Assembly (NCBI GenBank): GCA_964517265.1
Contig: CAZFBS010000036.1
Span: 1-33,500, forward strand
Direction: 5' to 3'
DNA from: REEP01 sp964517265
Lineage (GTDB): Bacteria > Pseudomonadota > Alphaproteobacteria > Rhodospirillales > Defluviicoccaceae
DNA: 33,500 bases
Below, piece after piece: positions 1 to 7,640 of this stretch. Each line of letters begins with the position of its first letter. The stretch's first letter is position 1. The translations under genes were made by a program, and so were the position numbers. Below the pieces are notes generated by a model, which saw only the letters and a program-made list of their open reading frames with translations, was not told the origin of the DNA and searched no databases.

Positions 1-272
1 CTCGCTACGTCGCCTTACAGCTAAGCACGCAACTTAATTGCTGAGCAGGCTCTTAGCGAAACCGTTAGATGACATTTTGATTGAAGATCTTCACCAGTTT
101 CGTAATCTTGCGGGCGTACCCGGCGCGATACGAGCATGCGGTCAGCCGCTCGAAAGGCTCTCCGGGACGGGTCGTTCCGGACGCCACCCGAACATGACGA
201 TGCGCTCTGTCTGATGCTGCACGTGCCGGATGAGCGAAATCGCTATCAAAAGCGTGAGGGGGAGCGTACATC
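1..272. other. Upstream region of the RTX gene
   Basis: No convincing gene is seen here. The first 110 bases are clearly more AT-rich than the rest of the window, as expected for a promoter region, and contain a 10-bp perfect palindrome (GAAGATCTTC, 83-92). A purine-rich ribosome binding site (GAGGGGGAG, 256-264) lies 8 bases before the ATG at 273. I cannot assign -35/-10 boxes with confidence. Confidence 0.4.
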
Positions 273-1244
273 ATGGCGAGCTTTGGCGAGTTTCTTCAAG
301 CCTTCTTCAACTCTGTTCTGAACTCTCTGCGGAATGGGATTCAGCCTTCGGAAGGCGATGATTTTCTCTTCGGAACGCCGTCCGATAACAGGATCGAGGC
401 CGGAGGCGGCGACGATCGTGTGTTCGGGCTGGGCGGCAACGATACCATTCTCGGCGGGGCCGGCGACGACACCCTCGACGGCGGCAGCGACGATGACGTC
501 CTCAACGGGGAAGGCGGCGACGATGCTCTCCTGGGCGGCAGCGGGAATGACACCCTCGACGGCGGCAGCAACGACGATGTGCTCGATGGCGGTGCCGGGG
601 ACGACGTCCTCAACGGCGCCAACGCGAATGATATCCTCTACGGCGGCAGCGGGAACGACACCCTGGATACAGGCACCGGCAACGATTACGGTTACGGCGG
701 TGGCGGAAACGACATTGTACTCGGCGGAAACGGCAACGACTTTCTCGACGGCGGCGGCGCCGACGATGTGCTCGACGGGGGTGCCGCCGACGACACGCTT
801 GTTGGCGGCAGCGACATGGACACGCTCACTGGCGGTGATGGGAACGACTCGCTGGCGGGCGGCGGCGGCGACGATATGCTCGACGGCGGGAGCGGCGACG
901 ATGAACTCAACGGCGGCTCGGGCAGCGACACCTTCATGTACAATGTCCTGGGAGGGGGCAATGACACCATCACCGACTTCGAGTTCGTCGCCGGCATCGC
1001 AGTTGACAGAATTCAATTGCAGGGGGTGACGGCGGAAAACCTTGCCTTGCTGTTCGGCGACACGATTGATGCCGCTGACAATGGTGTCGCCGCGGTCGAT
1101 CCTAACCCGGGAGGCGGACAGGAAGGCGGCCTGCTGGTGATCGATTTCGAGGCAAGTGGCGTGGGCGAAGGGGCGGGCGTCCTCACCGTGATGGGGACCA
1201 ATCAGCTCAACGTTGGCGAGGACGGCGACATCTTCCTCGCATAA
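273..1244 (+). CDS. RTX-type calcium-binding repeat protein
   Basis: A 323-residue acidic protein of the hemolysin-type (RTX) calcium-binding family. Residues of roughly 27-215 are a run of glycine/aspartate nonapeptides of the form GGxGxDxLx (for example GGAGDDTLDGGSDDDVL), which in this family fold into a calcium-loaded beta-roll. The C-terminal 100 residues have the usual cap pattern (GSDTF, DTITDF, DRIQL) and end in DGDIFLA, a hydrophobic tail like those of type I secretion substrates. There is no N-terminal signal peptide, so export by a type I system is inferred, but no ABC transporter, membrane fusion protein or TolC gene is in the window. No enzymatic domain is visible, so the function is unknown. 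The start is supported by a strong Shine-Dalgarno sequence 8 bases upstream. The repeats create a 347-residue open frame on the other strand, which I regard as an artefact. Confidence 0.88.
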   Translation: MASFGEFLQAFFNSVLNSLRNGIQPSEGDDFLFGTPSDNRIEAGGGDDRVFGLGGNDTILGGAGDDTLDGGSDDDVLNGEGGDDALLGGSGNDTLDGGSNDDVLDGGAGDDVLNGANANDILYGGSGNDTLDTGTGNDYGYGGGGNDIVLGGNGNDFLDGGGADDVLDGGAADDTLVGGSDMDTLTGGDGNDSLAGGGGDDMLDGGSGDDELNGGSGSDTFMYNVLGGGNDTITDFEFVAGIAVDRIQLQGVTAENLALLFGDTIDAADNGVAAVDPNPGGGQEGGLLVIDFEASGVGEGAGVLTVMGTNQLNVGEDGDIFLA

Positions 1245-1615
1245 ACCGGAGGCCGGCGCTGGCGCGAGGAGCGGCGGATTTCGCCGCAAAGGTGCGCCGG
1301 CGAGCGGCGCCGCGGCCCTGCCGCTCAGCCGAGAACGCGTGCTCGGCTTGGTCCCGCTGCACCGGGCTCAGCATGCGCCGGGTCCGTTATGGCCGGGTAT
1401 CCCCGATTGCCCCGGACAACTGCCAGCCGTTGTTGCGCTCAACCGCGCTAAAGCAGGCTCTTCGCATATAAAGGCAGCCTGCCGGCGCGTATCCCGGCGC
1501 CTGAGCGGCCGCGGCTTCTCGTTCATTTTGGGGCTCACTTTGCAGTAGTGTGATCCCATGCCGCGTCACGAACCGAAGGAGGCCGGGTGAACAGAGACGG
1601 TGCTGGGGTGAATCC
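1245..1615. other. Gene-poor spacer with a short hairpin and a mini-ORF
   Basis: No credible protein gene. A 6-bp perfect inverted repeat with a 5-base loop (GCGGCG at 1271-1276, CGCCGC at 1282-1287) follows the RTX gene by 26 bases. It could end that transcript, but there is no T-run after it. Near the right end, a very good ribosome binding site (AAGGAGG, about 1576-1582) precedes a 10-codon open frame beginning GTG at 1587. Its TGA (1617-1619) overlaps the probable TTG start of the next gene. Confidence 0.35.
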
Positions 1616-2194
1616 TTGAGGCGTTCTTATCTGGTGGCGCTGCTGCCATACATGGCGGCCAGCACCATCGTATTCCTGATCGGGGTTGCGGGCGGGCTGA
1701 TTGCTCTGGCCGCCATTCCCCAAGCGAGCGCGGCTGTGGAGGAATCGGTCGCCGAGTTCGTGGAACTGGCCCGCGGGTTCAGCCCGCTCGGCATATTCGT
1801 GTTCATCGTCCTCAACAATGCCGTCAAGGCCGCCGTGATGATGTCCCTTGGCATCGCGTTCGGCGTGATCCCCGTCCTGTTTCTCGTCTCCAACGGCATC
1901 GTGCTGGCGGTGGTGGCTGCTCTTATCGCAGAGCGGGAGGGGGTCGCGGTCGCAATCGTAGGGTTGTTGCCCCACGGGATCCTGGAACTTCCTGCTGTGT
2001 TGCTTGCGGCCGCGGCCGGCCTGCGGCTTGGTGCGGCCGCGCTGGAGCGGGTCCGGCATCCCGCCACCGACATCAAGATGGAGTTGGTGGACGCGTGGCG
2101 CCTGTTCGTCGTTCTGATCCTGCCCGTGCTTTTCCTCGCCGCCGTGATCGAAACGCTGGTTACCCTGTTCCTCTTGATGATGGCACGAGGGTAG
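1616..2194 (+). CDS. SpoIIM-like (stage II sporulation protein M family) membrane protein
   Basis: About 192 residues with several hydrophobic segments. The segment LLPHGILELPAVLLAAAAG is the hallmark of the SpoIIM/DUF95 family, whose non-sporulating members are uncharacterised integral membrane proteins. In Bacillus SpoIIM is part of a peptidoglycan-hydrolysing complex; a sporulation role is not implied here. The start is uncertain. The longest frame begins at a GTG at 1550, but that start has no ribosome binding site, and its first 22 residues are unusually Arg-rich and not membrane-like. I prefer TTG at 1616, which overlaps the stop of a 10-codon mini-ORF that has a strong ribosome binding site, suggesting translational coupling. 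The gene converges with the M16 peptidase gene, 68 bases away. Confidence 0.72.
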   Translation: MRRSYLVALLPYMAASTIVFLIGVAGGLIALAAIPQASAAVEESVAEFVELARGFSPLGIFVFIVLNNAVKAAVMMSLGIAFGVIPVLFLVSNGIVLAVVAALIAEREGVAVAIVGLLPHGILELPAVLLAAAAGLRLGAAALERVRHPATDIKMELVDAWRLFVVLILPVLFLAAVIETLVTLFLLMMARG

Positions 2195-2262
2195 CTGTGG
2201 CGGGGGATAGCTGCGGGGGGGCGGCCGACGGTGCCGACCCACCGCCGCGAGCGGGTGCCGGA

Positions 2263-3525
2263 TCAGTGGCGAAGACACCCCGCGACATCGTCGTATCGCG
2301 GCATGCAGTCGAGGGGGCCCAGCCCCGTCAGGGTCACCGGGCCTTGGATCAACCTCTGGGCGACCCGCTGCACCGCGGCCACGTCGACCGCGCTCACTTT
2401 GCTCACCACCTCGCCAAGTGGCAGCGGGCGGCCGAATACGACCAGTTGTCGCGCCAGCTGCTCACATCGCGCCGAGGTGCTCTCCAGCGACATCAGGATG
2501 CTCGACTTCAACTGCGCCTTTGCTCGCGCCACTTCCGCCTCGCTGACGTCCGAAGTCGCTTTGAGCATTTCCGCGCACACCAACGGGATCAACTCCGCGA
2601 CCTCGTTTTCTCCCGTGCCGGCGTAGATGCCGAACACGCCGCCGTCGACGAACGAGGAGGGAAACGAGTAGATGCTGTAGACCAGCCCGCGCTTTTCGCG
2701 AATTTCCTGAAACAAGCGCGACGACATCCCGCCGCCGAGCAGCGTCGAGAGTACCGAGAGGGCATAGAAATCCGGATCGCGGTAGGCGACGCCTTCAAAG
2801 CCGAGAATGATGTGCGCCTGTTCCAAATCGCGGTTCTCGCGACAGTCGCCGCCGACATAGACCGCCGGCACGCGGGTTTTTTCCGCTCCCGCTGGCAGTC
2901 CGCCGAACGCATCCTGGGCGAGATCGACCAGACGGTCGTGCTCGATCCGGCCCGCCGCAGCCAGCACAATCTGCGACGCCCGGTAGTGGGTGTTGACATA
3001 GGCCACCAGGGCCTCCCGCGGGATGCTGCGGATCAGGTCTGCCGTGCCGAGAACGGAGCGGCCGATCGACTGGCGGGGAAAGGCGGTCTCCTGGAAGCGA
3101 TCGAACACGATGTCGTCCGGGGTGTCGTGCGACTGCATGATCTCCTGGATCACCACCGCCCGCTCGCGTTCCAGTTCCTCGGCGTCCAGGGTCGCGTTCT
3201 GGACGATGTCGGCGAGGATGTCGAGCGCGAGACCGGCATCGTCCTTCAGAACCTTGGCATAATAGGCGGTGTATTCGCGCGAGGTGTGCGCGTTGAGATG
3301 GCCGCCGACCGCCTCGATTTCCTCGGCGATGGCACGAGCATCGCGCCGCTTGGTCCCCTTGAACACCATGTGCTCGATCAGGTGCGATGCGCCGTTGACC
3401 GCCGGATCTTCGTCGCGGGCGCCGGCCTCGATCCAGACACCGACGGAGAGCGTCTCCACCGTGTCCATCGGATCACTCGCTACTCTCAGCCCGTTGTCCA
3501 GGGTGGAAACACGGATATTCGTCAT
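2263..3525 (-). CDS. M16 family zinc metallopeptidase (processing-peptidase-like)
   Basis: A 420-residue peptidase of family M16 (pitrilysin/mitochondrial processing peptidase beta-like). The inverted zinc motif HxxEH is intact at His48, Glu51, His52 within ASHLIEHMVFKGT, and the downstream acidic helix carrying the third ligand (RERAVVIQEI, about residues 120-132) is present. The C-terminal half has the M16_C region, including the Gly-rich LLGGGMSSRLFQEIREKRGL stretch. The length matches the bacterial one-chain, homodimer-forming type. No signal peptide is visible, so it is probably cytoplasmic. Its ATG overlaps the thrC stop codon by 4 bases (ATGA), so the two are translationally coupled; thrC followed by an M16 peptidase is a recurring alphaproteobacterial arrangement. 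Its natural substrate is not known from the sequence. Confidence 0.93.
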   Translation of the reverse strand: MTNIRVSTLDNGLRVASDPMDTVETLSVGVWIEAGARDEDPAVNGASHLIEHMVFKGTKRRDARAIAEEIEAVGGHLNAHTSREYTAYYAKVLKDDAGLALDILADIVQNATLDAEELERERAVVIQEIMQSHDTPDDIVFDRFQETAFPRQSIGRSVLGTADLIRSIPREALVAYVNTHYRASQIVLAAAGRIEHDRLVDLAQDAFGGLPAGAEKTRVPAVYVGGDCRENRDLEQAHIILGFEGVAYRDPDFYALSVLSTLLGGGMSSRLFQEIREKRGLVYSIYSFPSSFVDGGVFGIYAGTGENEVAELIPLVCAEMLKATSDVSEAEVARAKAQLKSSILMSLESTSARCEQLARQLVVFGRPLPLGEVVSKVSAVDVAAVQRVAQRLIQGPVTLTGLGPLDCMPRYDDVAGCLRH

Positions 3526-4943
3526 CCCATAGCCTCTCGTTGTACCAGCGTCGTTGCCACGTAATTCTCGATGGTCGGCAGATCAGGGGGCAGCACCTCG
3601 CAACGTTCGGCAAGCTCAAACAGGTTGGCAAGGCGCGGCGGCAGGGCAGGATGGACCCCCGTTGCCGCCGCGACCGGCTCGGGAAACTTCGCCGCGTGCG
3701 CGGTGGCCAGCATCACCATCGGCACATCGTCGTCCCCTTCACCCTCCTTGCGGGCAGCCCGGCAAGCGGCGACACCGATGGCGGAATGCGGGTCGATCAA
3801 CTCGCCGCTCGTCGCAAACACATCGCGAATTGCCGCCTTGGTTTCCTCATCGTCAAAGCGAACGGCCTTGAACAAGGCTTGCGCCCGCCGCAGCCGCTCG
3901 GGCTCGACCGCGAATGCCTTGTCCGCGCGGAACTGATCCATCAACCGCTGAACCGCCGCGCCGTCGCGATCGTAGATCTCGAACAGCAGCCGCTCGAAGT
4001 TGCTCGAGATCTGGATGTCCATGCTGGGGCTGAGGGTCGGGTACACCTCCCCCAACTCCATCCGGCCGGTGGCAAAGAACCGGGTCAGGATATCGTTGCG
4101 GTTGGAGCCGATGATCAGGCGCTTGATCGGCACACCGATGCAGCGGGCAACATAGCCGGAAAACACGTTGCCGAAGTTGCCGGTCGGCACCGCGAAGGAA
4201 ACCGGACGGTCGGGAGCGCCGAGCGCGAGCGCCGCCCGGACATAATAAACAACCTGAGCGACGATTCGCGCCCAGTTGATGGAGTTGACCGCCCCCAGGC
4301 GGTAGCGTTCACGGAACGGCGCATCGTTGAACATGTCCTTGACCAGCGCCTGGCAGTCGTCGAACGTGCCCTCGACGGCGATGTTGTGGACGTTGGCAGA
4401 TGTCACGGTGGTCATCTGCCGCCGCTGAACTTCCGATACCCGCCCCTTCGGATGCAGCATGAAAATTTCGATTGCCGGCCGGTCCCGGCACGCCTCGATT
4501 GCAGCCGAGCCGGTATCGCCGGAGGTGGCGCCGATGATCGTCATCCGCGTCCCGCGCCGGTTGAGGACGAGTTCGAACAGACGTCCCAGCACCTGAAGCG
4601 CGTAGTCCTTGAACGCGAGGGTGGGACCGTGGAACAGCTCCAGCATCCACTCGCCCTCCGCAATCGGCTTCAGCGGCGCGACGTCCTCATGGCCGAACGA
4701 GTGGTAGGCGTCGGCGGCAATCTCGGCAAGCTCCGCTTCCTTGACCGCGGGAACGGCAAAAGGGGCGATGACACGGGCGGCAAGGGCGGGGTAGTCGAGC
4801 TCGCGCATCAATTGCAGGGCGTCCGGCGTGAACCGGGGCCAGCGTTCGGGAAGGTAAAGACCGCCATCGGTCGCCAAGCCAGCGATGACGGTATCCTCGA
4901 ACCCGAGCAACGGGGCCTTGCCCCGGGTACTGCAATACTTCAC
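3522..4943 (-). CDS. thrC: Threonine synthase
   Basis: Threonine synthase (EC 4.2.3.1) converts O-phosphohomoserine to threonine with pyridoxal phosphate, the last step of threonine synthesis in the cytoplasm. The protein has the N-terminal YCSTRGKAPLLGFEDT segment typical of the long form, the PLP-lysine motif GPTLAFKDYALQ (Lys112 from this start), and the substrate and phosphate-binding stretches GATSGDTGSAAIEA and PTGNFGNVFSGY. The longest frame starts at a GTG at 4952. I chose GTG at 4943 because family members begin at MKY-STRG. That GTG overlaps the stop of a 14-codon mini-ORF (ATG at 4984, TGA 4942-4940), so coupled translation is possible. Downstream it overlaps the M16 peptidase gene. 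Length is about 473 residues, normal for the family. Confidence 0.95.
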   Translation of the reverse strand: MKYCSTRGKAPLLGFEDTVIAGLATDGGLYLPERWPRFTPDALQLMRELDYPALAARVIAPFAVPAVKEAELAEIAADAYHSFGHEDVAPLKPIAEGEWMLELFHGPTLAFKDYALQVLGRLFELVLNRRGTRMTIIGATSGDTGSAAIEACRDRPAIEIFMLHPKGRVSEVQRRQMTTVTSANVHNIAVEGTFDDCQALVKDMFNDAPFRERYRLGAVNSINWARIVAQVVYYVRAALALGAPDRPVSFAVPTGNFGNVFSGYVARCIGVPIKRLIIGSNRNDILTRFFATGRMELGEVYPTLSPSMDIQISSNFERLLFEIYDRDGAAVQRLMDQFRADKAFAVEPERLRRAQALFKAVRFDDEETKAAIRDVFATSGELIDPHSAIGVAACRAARKEGEGDDDVPMVMLATAHAAKFPEPVAAATGVHPALPPRLANLFELAERCEVLPPDLPTIENYVATTLVQREAMG

Positions 4944-5117
4944 GCCGGGCACGGCTGCCCGTTGGCGGGCCTTTCCTCAGCCATTACCAATGAGTCCTTC
5001 CAATTTCGTCCTCTTCATGCTTCCGGCCCCGGCCAACGAGCCCCCGGCAGGCGGGCGACGGGGCCGGGCTCCGCGTTGCCAGAAGATGCCAAAGTCGCTT
5101 CCCCAATCAAGACCCGA
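4944..5117 (-). terminator. Inverted repeats between the M32 peptidase gene and thrC
   Basis: An 8-bp perfect inverted repeat (CCGGCCCC at 5023-5030, GGGGCCGG at 5060-5067), with a further internal GCCC/GGGC pairing, lies 50 bases after the M32 stop. It could fold into a strong GC hairpin, but no T-run follows, so factor-independent termination is doubtful. A smaller stem (GCCCG-TTGG-CGGGC, around 4957-4970) sits just upstream of the thrC start. The thrC promoter, if separate from the upstream genes, must be in this gap; I see no clear boxes. Confidence 0.35.
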
Positions 5118-6611
5118 TCAACATGTGAGATAGCGCCTTTGCAAATGGCGCTCGAAGCTGGCCGGATCGAGCGGACGTCCGCTCGCTTCGATCAGCACCT
5201 CGCGCGGCGTCAGCAGCGAGCCTTTGCCATGGACATGAGCACGAAGCCAAACGAGGAGCGGCCCGAACACACCGCTGGCGATTCCCGGTGCAATCGCCGG
5301 ATCGCTGGCCAGCGCCGCCTCGAACAGCTGTGCCGCCGTCATCGCGCCAAGGGTATAGGTGGGGAAATACCCCCAGGCGCCATCATACCAGTGAATGTCC
5401 TGCAGGCACCCCAGCCTGTCGTTGGGCGGCGTGAGGCCAAGAAGATCCTGCATTGCCTCGTTCCATGCCCCCGGCAAATCGCGTGCCTCCAATGTGCCGG
5501 CCACCATCGCCCGCTCCAGCCGGTAGCGCAGGATCACGTGGGCGGGGTAGGTGACTTCATCGGCAGCGACCCGGATGTAGCCCGGCTCGACCCGGGTGTA
5601 GAGACGATGGAAGTTGTCGACGTCCCAGGCTGTTCCCTCGCCCCCGAACGTTTCCTTCACCTTCGGCGCAATCAAGGCAAGGAAGTCGCGCGATCGACAG
5701 ACCTGCATCTCGATCAGCAGCGACTGGCTTTCGTGAAGCGCCATCCCGCGCGGCTCTCCCACCGGCTGGCCGCGCCACGCTTCGGGCAGGCCCCGCTCGT
5801 AGAGCGCGTGACCGGTTTCGTGAAGGACGCCCATCAGCGCCGAGGCGAAATCATCCTCATCGTAACGCGTGGTGATCCGGACGTCGTCCGGCGTTCCGCC
5901 GCAAAACGGATGGAGGCTGATGTCGAGCCGACCATGATTGAAGTCGAAGCCGAGCATTTCCATCAGGCCGACGGCCAACTTCCGCTGCTTTTCGATCGGA
6001 AACGGCCCCTTCAACGGCAGGACGTCCGGTTCCGCCGCCTGGCGGTTCAGCACCTGTTGCAGAAACCCTTTTAGGAACGGTTCCAGTTCATCGAACACCC
6101 GGTCGATCTCGGCGGCCCGGACATCGGGCTCGTATTCGTCGAGCAGGGCGTCGTAGGCTGACAAGCCGAGCGCCTCACCCTTGGCGGCCGCAGTTTCGCG
6201 AACCAGCGCAAGAACGCTCTCAAGCTTCGGCAGAACGTGCCCGAAATCGGAGTCTGCACGCGCTGAGCGCCATGCCGCCTCGCACGCCGAGACGGCCCGC
6301 GAGAGCGCCTCCACCTGCTCCGCGCTGAGGGCCGTCGCGTGATTCCAATTCCTTCGCATCTCCCTCAGGTTGGCGGCCTGCCATGCCGTCAGGCTGTCGG
6401 TGGCCTCTGCTGCGTCGAGCAGGTCGCCCATCTCGGATGCCGTCAACAGGCCGTGACGCAACGATTTCAGCACCGCCAACTGCTCGCTGCGGGATTGGGT
6501 GCCGCCCCGCGGCATCATCGTCGCGAGGTCCCAGTGGAGCATCGCTTCCGCGTCGCGCAGCGCGAGCAGCCGTTTGAACCGGCTTTCCAGATCGTGATAA
6601 GCGGCGTTCAT
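5118..6611 (-). CDS. Carboxypeptidase Taq family metallopeptidase (M32)
   Basis: A 497-residue M32 metallocarboxypeptidase, a cytoplasmic zinc or cobalt enzyme that removes C-terminal amino acids with broad specificity except proline. The catalytic motif is intact: His264-Glu265-x-x-His268 in GVLHETGHALYE, followed by the third-ligand segment MALHESQSLLIE (His293, Glu294). The family's HPFCGG stretch (His234) and the downstream region VTYPAHVILRYRLE and DIHWYDGAWGYFPTYTLG are present. Length equals the family norm of about 500. The gene starts only 12 bases after the ctaB stop, so it is probably co-transcribed with the oxidase-assembly genes. I know of no functional link with them; this may be simple read-through. 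Confidence 0.95.
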   Translation of the reverse strand: MNAAYHDLESRFKRLLALRDAEAMLHWDLATMMPRGGTQSRSEQLAVLKSLRHGLLTASEMGDLLDAAEATDSLTAWQAANLREMRRNWNHATALSAEQVEALSRAVSACEAAWRSARADSDFGHVLPKLESVLALVRETAAAKGEALGLSAYDALLDEYEPDVRAAEIDRVFDELEPFLKGFLQQVLNRQAAEPDVLPLKGPFPIEKQRKLAVGLMEMLGFDFNHGRLDISLHPFCGGTPDDVRITTRYDEDDFASALMGVLHETGHALYERGLPEAWRGQPVGEPRGMALHESQSLLIEMQVCRSRDFLALIAPKVKETFGGEGTAWDVDNFHRLYTRVEPGYIRVAADEVTYPAHVILRYRLERAMVAGTLEARDLPGAWNEAMQDLLGLTPPNDRLGCLQDIHWYDGAWGYFPTYTLGAMTAAQLFEAALASDPAIAPGIASGVFGPLLVWLRAHVHGKGSLLTPREVLIEASGRPLDPASFERHLQRRYLTC

Positions 6612-6623
6612 CCGAGATCGCCG

Positions 6624-7553
6624 CTAAACGATACCCTGAAATGCGCGGTCGACCAGCAGGGCGGCGAAGAGCAGAAACAGGTAGAGGATGGTGTAAAAAA
6701 ACATCTTGCGCGCCGTCGCCGTGCCGGTGTCGCGCCATACCTTGATCGCATGCATCGCCAAGCCGACGTTGAGCAACACGACGGCAGCGGCGTAAAGCGC
6801 GCCCGAAAGCCCGACCGCGACCGGCAACAGGGTGGCCGGGATCAGGACGGCGGTGTACGCCACAATCTGTCGCCGAGTCGCCCGGTCGCCGGCGACAACC
6901 GGCAGCATCGGCACGCCGGCGCGGTCATAATCGGAACGGCGGAACAAGGCGAGCGCCCAGGAGTGGGGCGGGGTCCATAAAAAGATGATGGCGAACAGGC
7001 TGAGAGCGCCGAGGCCGACATCGCCGGTGGCGGCGGCCCAGCCGATCATCGGCGGAAACGCCCCGGCCGCCCCCCCGATCACGATGTTGTAGGGCGTGCG
7101 CCGCTTGAGCCAGATGGTGTAGAGGAAGATGTAATAGACGATGGTCAGCGCGAGCAGTGCGGCCGCCGTGCCGTTGACCATGACGGCCATGATGACCACC
7201 GAGGCCACCGCCAGTACGATGCCGAACGCCAGGGCGGCCTGCGGATTGAGACGGCCGGCGGGAATCGGCCGGTTCATGGTGCGGACCATTTCGCGATCGA
7301 TGTCGCGGTCGTACCACATGTTGACCGCACCGGCGGCACCGGCGCCGATGGCGATACAGACGACAGCGATGATGCCGATGAGCGGGTCGATTGGCGCCGG
7401 CGCCAGCATCAGTCCGACGAAGCCGGTGAACACGACCAAGGACATCACCCGCGGCTTCAGCAGAATGGCGTAATCGCGGACGCTGAAACGGGGTTCTGCG
7501 CGAACCTCGGATGGCATCAGTTGGCGAGCCTGCCCACTCTGAACTGTCGACAC
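6624..7553 (-). CDS. ctaB: Protoheme IX farnesyltransferase (heme O synthase)
   Basis: CtaB/Cox10 attaches a farnesyl group to heme B to give heme O, the precursor of heme A needed by the aa3 oxidase encoded on the opposite strand. It is an integral membrane prenyltransferase of the UbiA superfamily. The first Asp-rich motif is clear: NMWYDRDIDREM with MNRPIPAGR (about residues 78-100), and the second loop carries WLKRRTPYNIVIGG followed by GAFPPMIGW. About nine hydrophobic segments are visible and the 309-residue length is normal. The start is GTG with a good ribosome binding site (GAGGGG) five bases upstream. A stable hairpin lies 23-50 bases before the start. The gene follows a heme-copper-oxidase-like gene and precedes the M32 peptidase. 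Confidence 0.96.
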   Translation of the reverse strand: MSTVQSGQARQLMPSEVRAEPRFSVRDYAILLKPRVMSLVVFTGFVGLMLAPAPIDPLIGIIAVVCIAIGAGAAGAVNMWYDRDIDREMVRTMNRPIPAGRLNPQAALAFGIVLAVASVVIMAVMVNGTAAALLALTIVYYIFLYTIWLKRRTPYNIVIGGAAGAFPPMIGWAAATGDVGLGALSLFAIIFLWTPPHSWALALFRRSDYDRAGVPMLPVVAGDRATRRQIVAYTAVLIPATLLPVAVGLSGALYAAAVVLLNVGLAMHAIKVWRDTGTATARKMFFYTILYLFLLFAALLVDRAFQGIV

Positions 7554-7576
7554 GTTATCCCCTCTCTTCCCGTCTA

Positions 7577-7603
7577 CCCTGGGGTGTTGCGGCTACCCCA
7601 GGG
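7577..7603 (-). promoter_or_regulatory. Perfect 9-bp hairpin just upstream of ctaB
   Basis: CCCTGGGGT (7577-7585) and ACCCCAGGG (7595-7603) are perfect reverse complements separated by 9 bases. The hairpin lies in the 87-base gap between the oxidase-like gene and the ctaB ribosome binding site. No T-run follows in the minus-strand direction, so a simple terminator is unlikely. An attenuator-like role, an RNA-processing site or an effect on ctaB translation are possible. The role is inferred; only the symmetry is seen. Confidence 0.45.
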
Positions 7604-7640
7604 GGTGCGAGCGCATTCGTTGCCGCGCTTGTTGCCGCTC

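Noticed and set aside
360..920. Regular repeats that could suggest a CRISPR array or minisatellite
   Set aside because: The repeats are imperfect, in frame, without unique spacers, and fully explained by RTX nonapeptide codons.
246..1289. 347-residue open frame antisense to the RTX gene, with repeated VEHIVAAA-like units
   Set aside because: The repeats mirror the RTX nonapeptide codons on the other strand; the plus-strand frame has the known family motifs and a good ribosome binding site.
3540..6074. 844-residue plus-strand open frame
   Set aside because: It lies antisense across thrC and the M32 peptidase, both with intact catalytic motifs, and shows no protein-like features.
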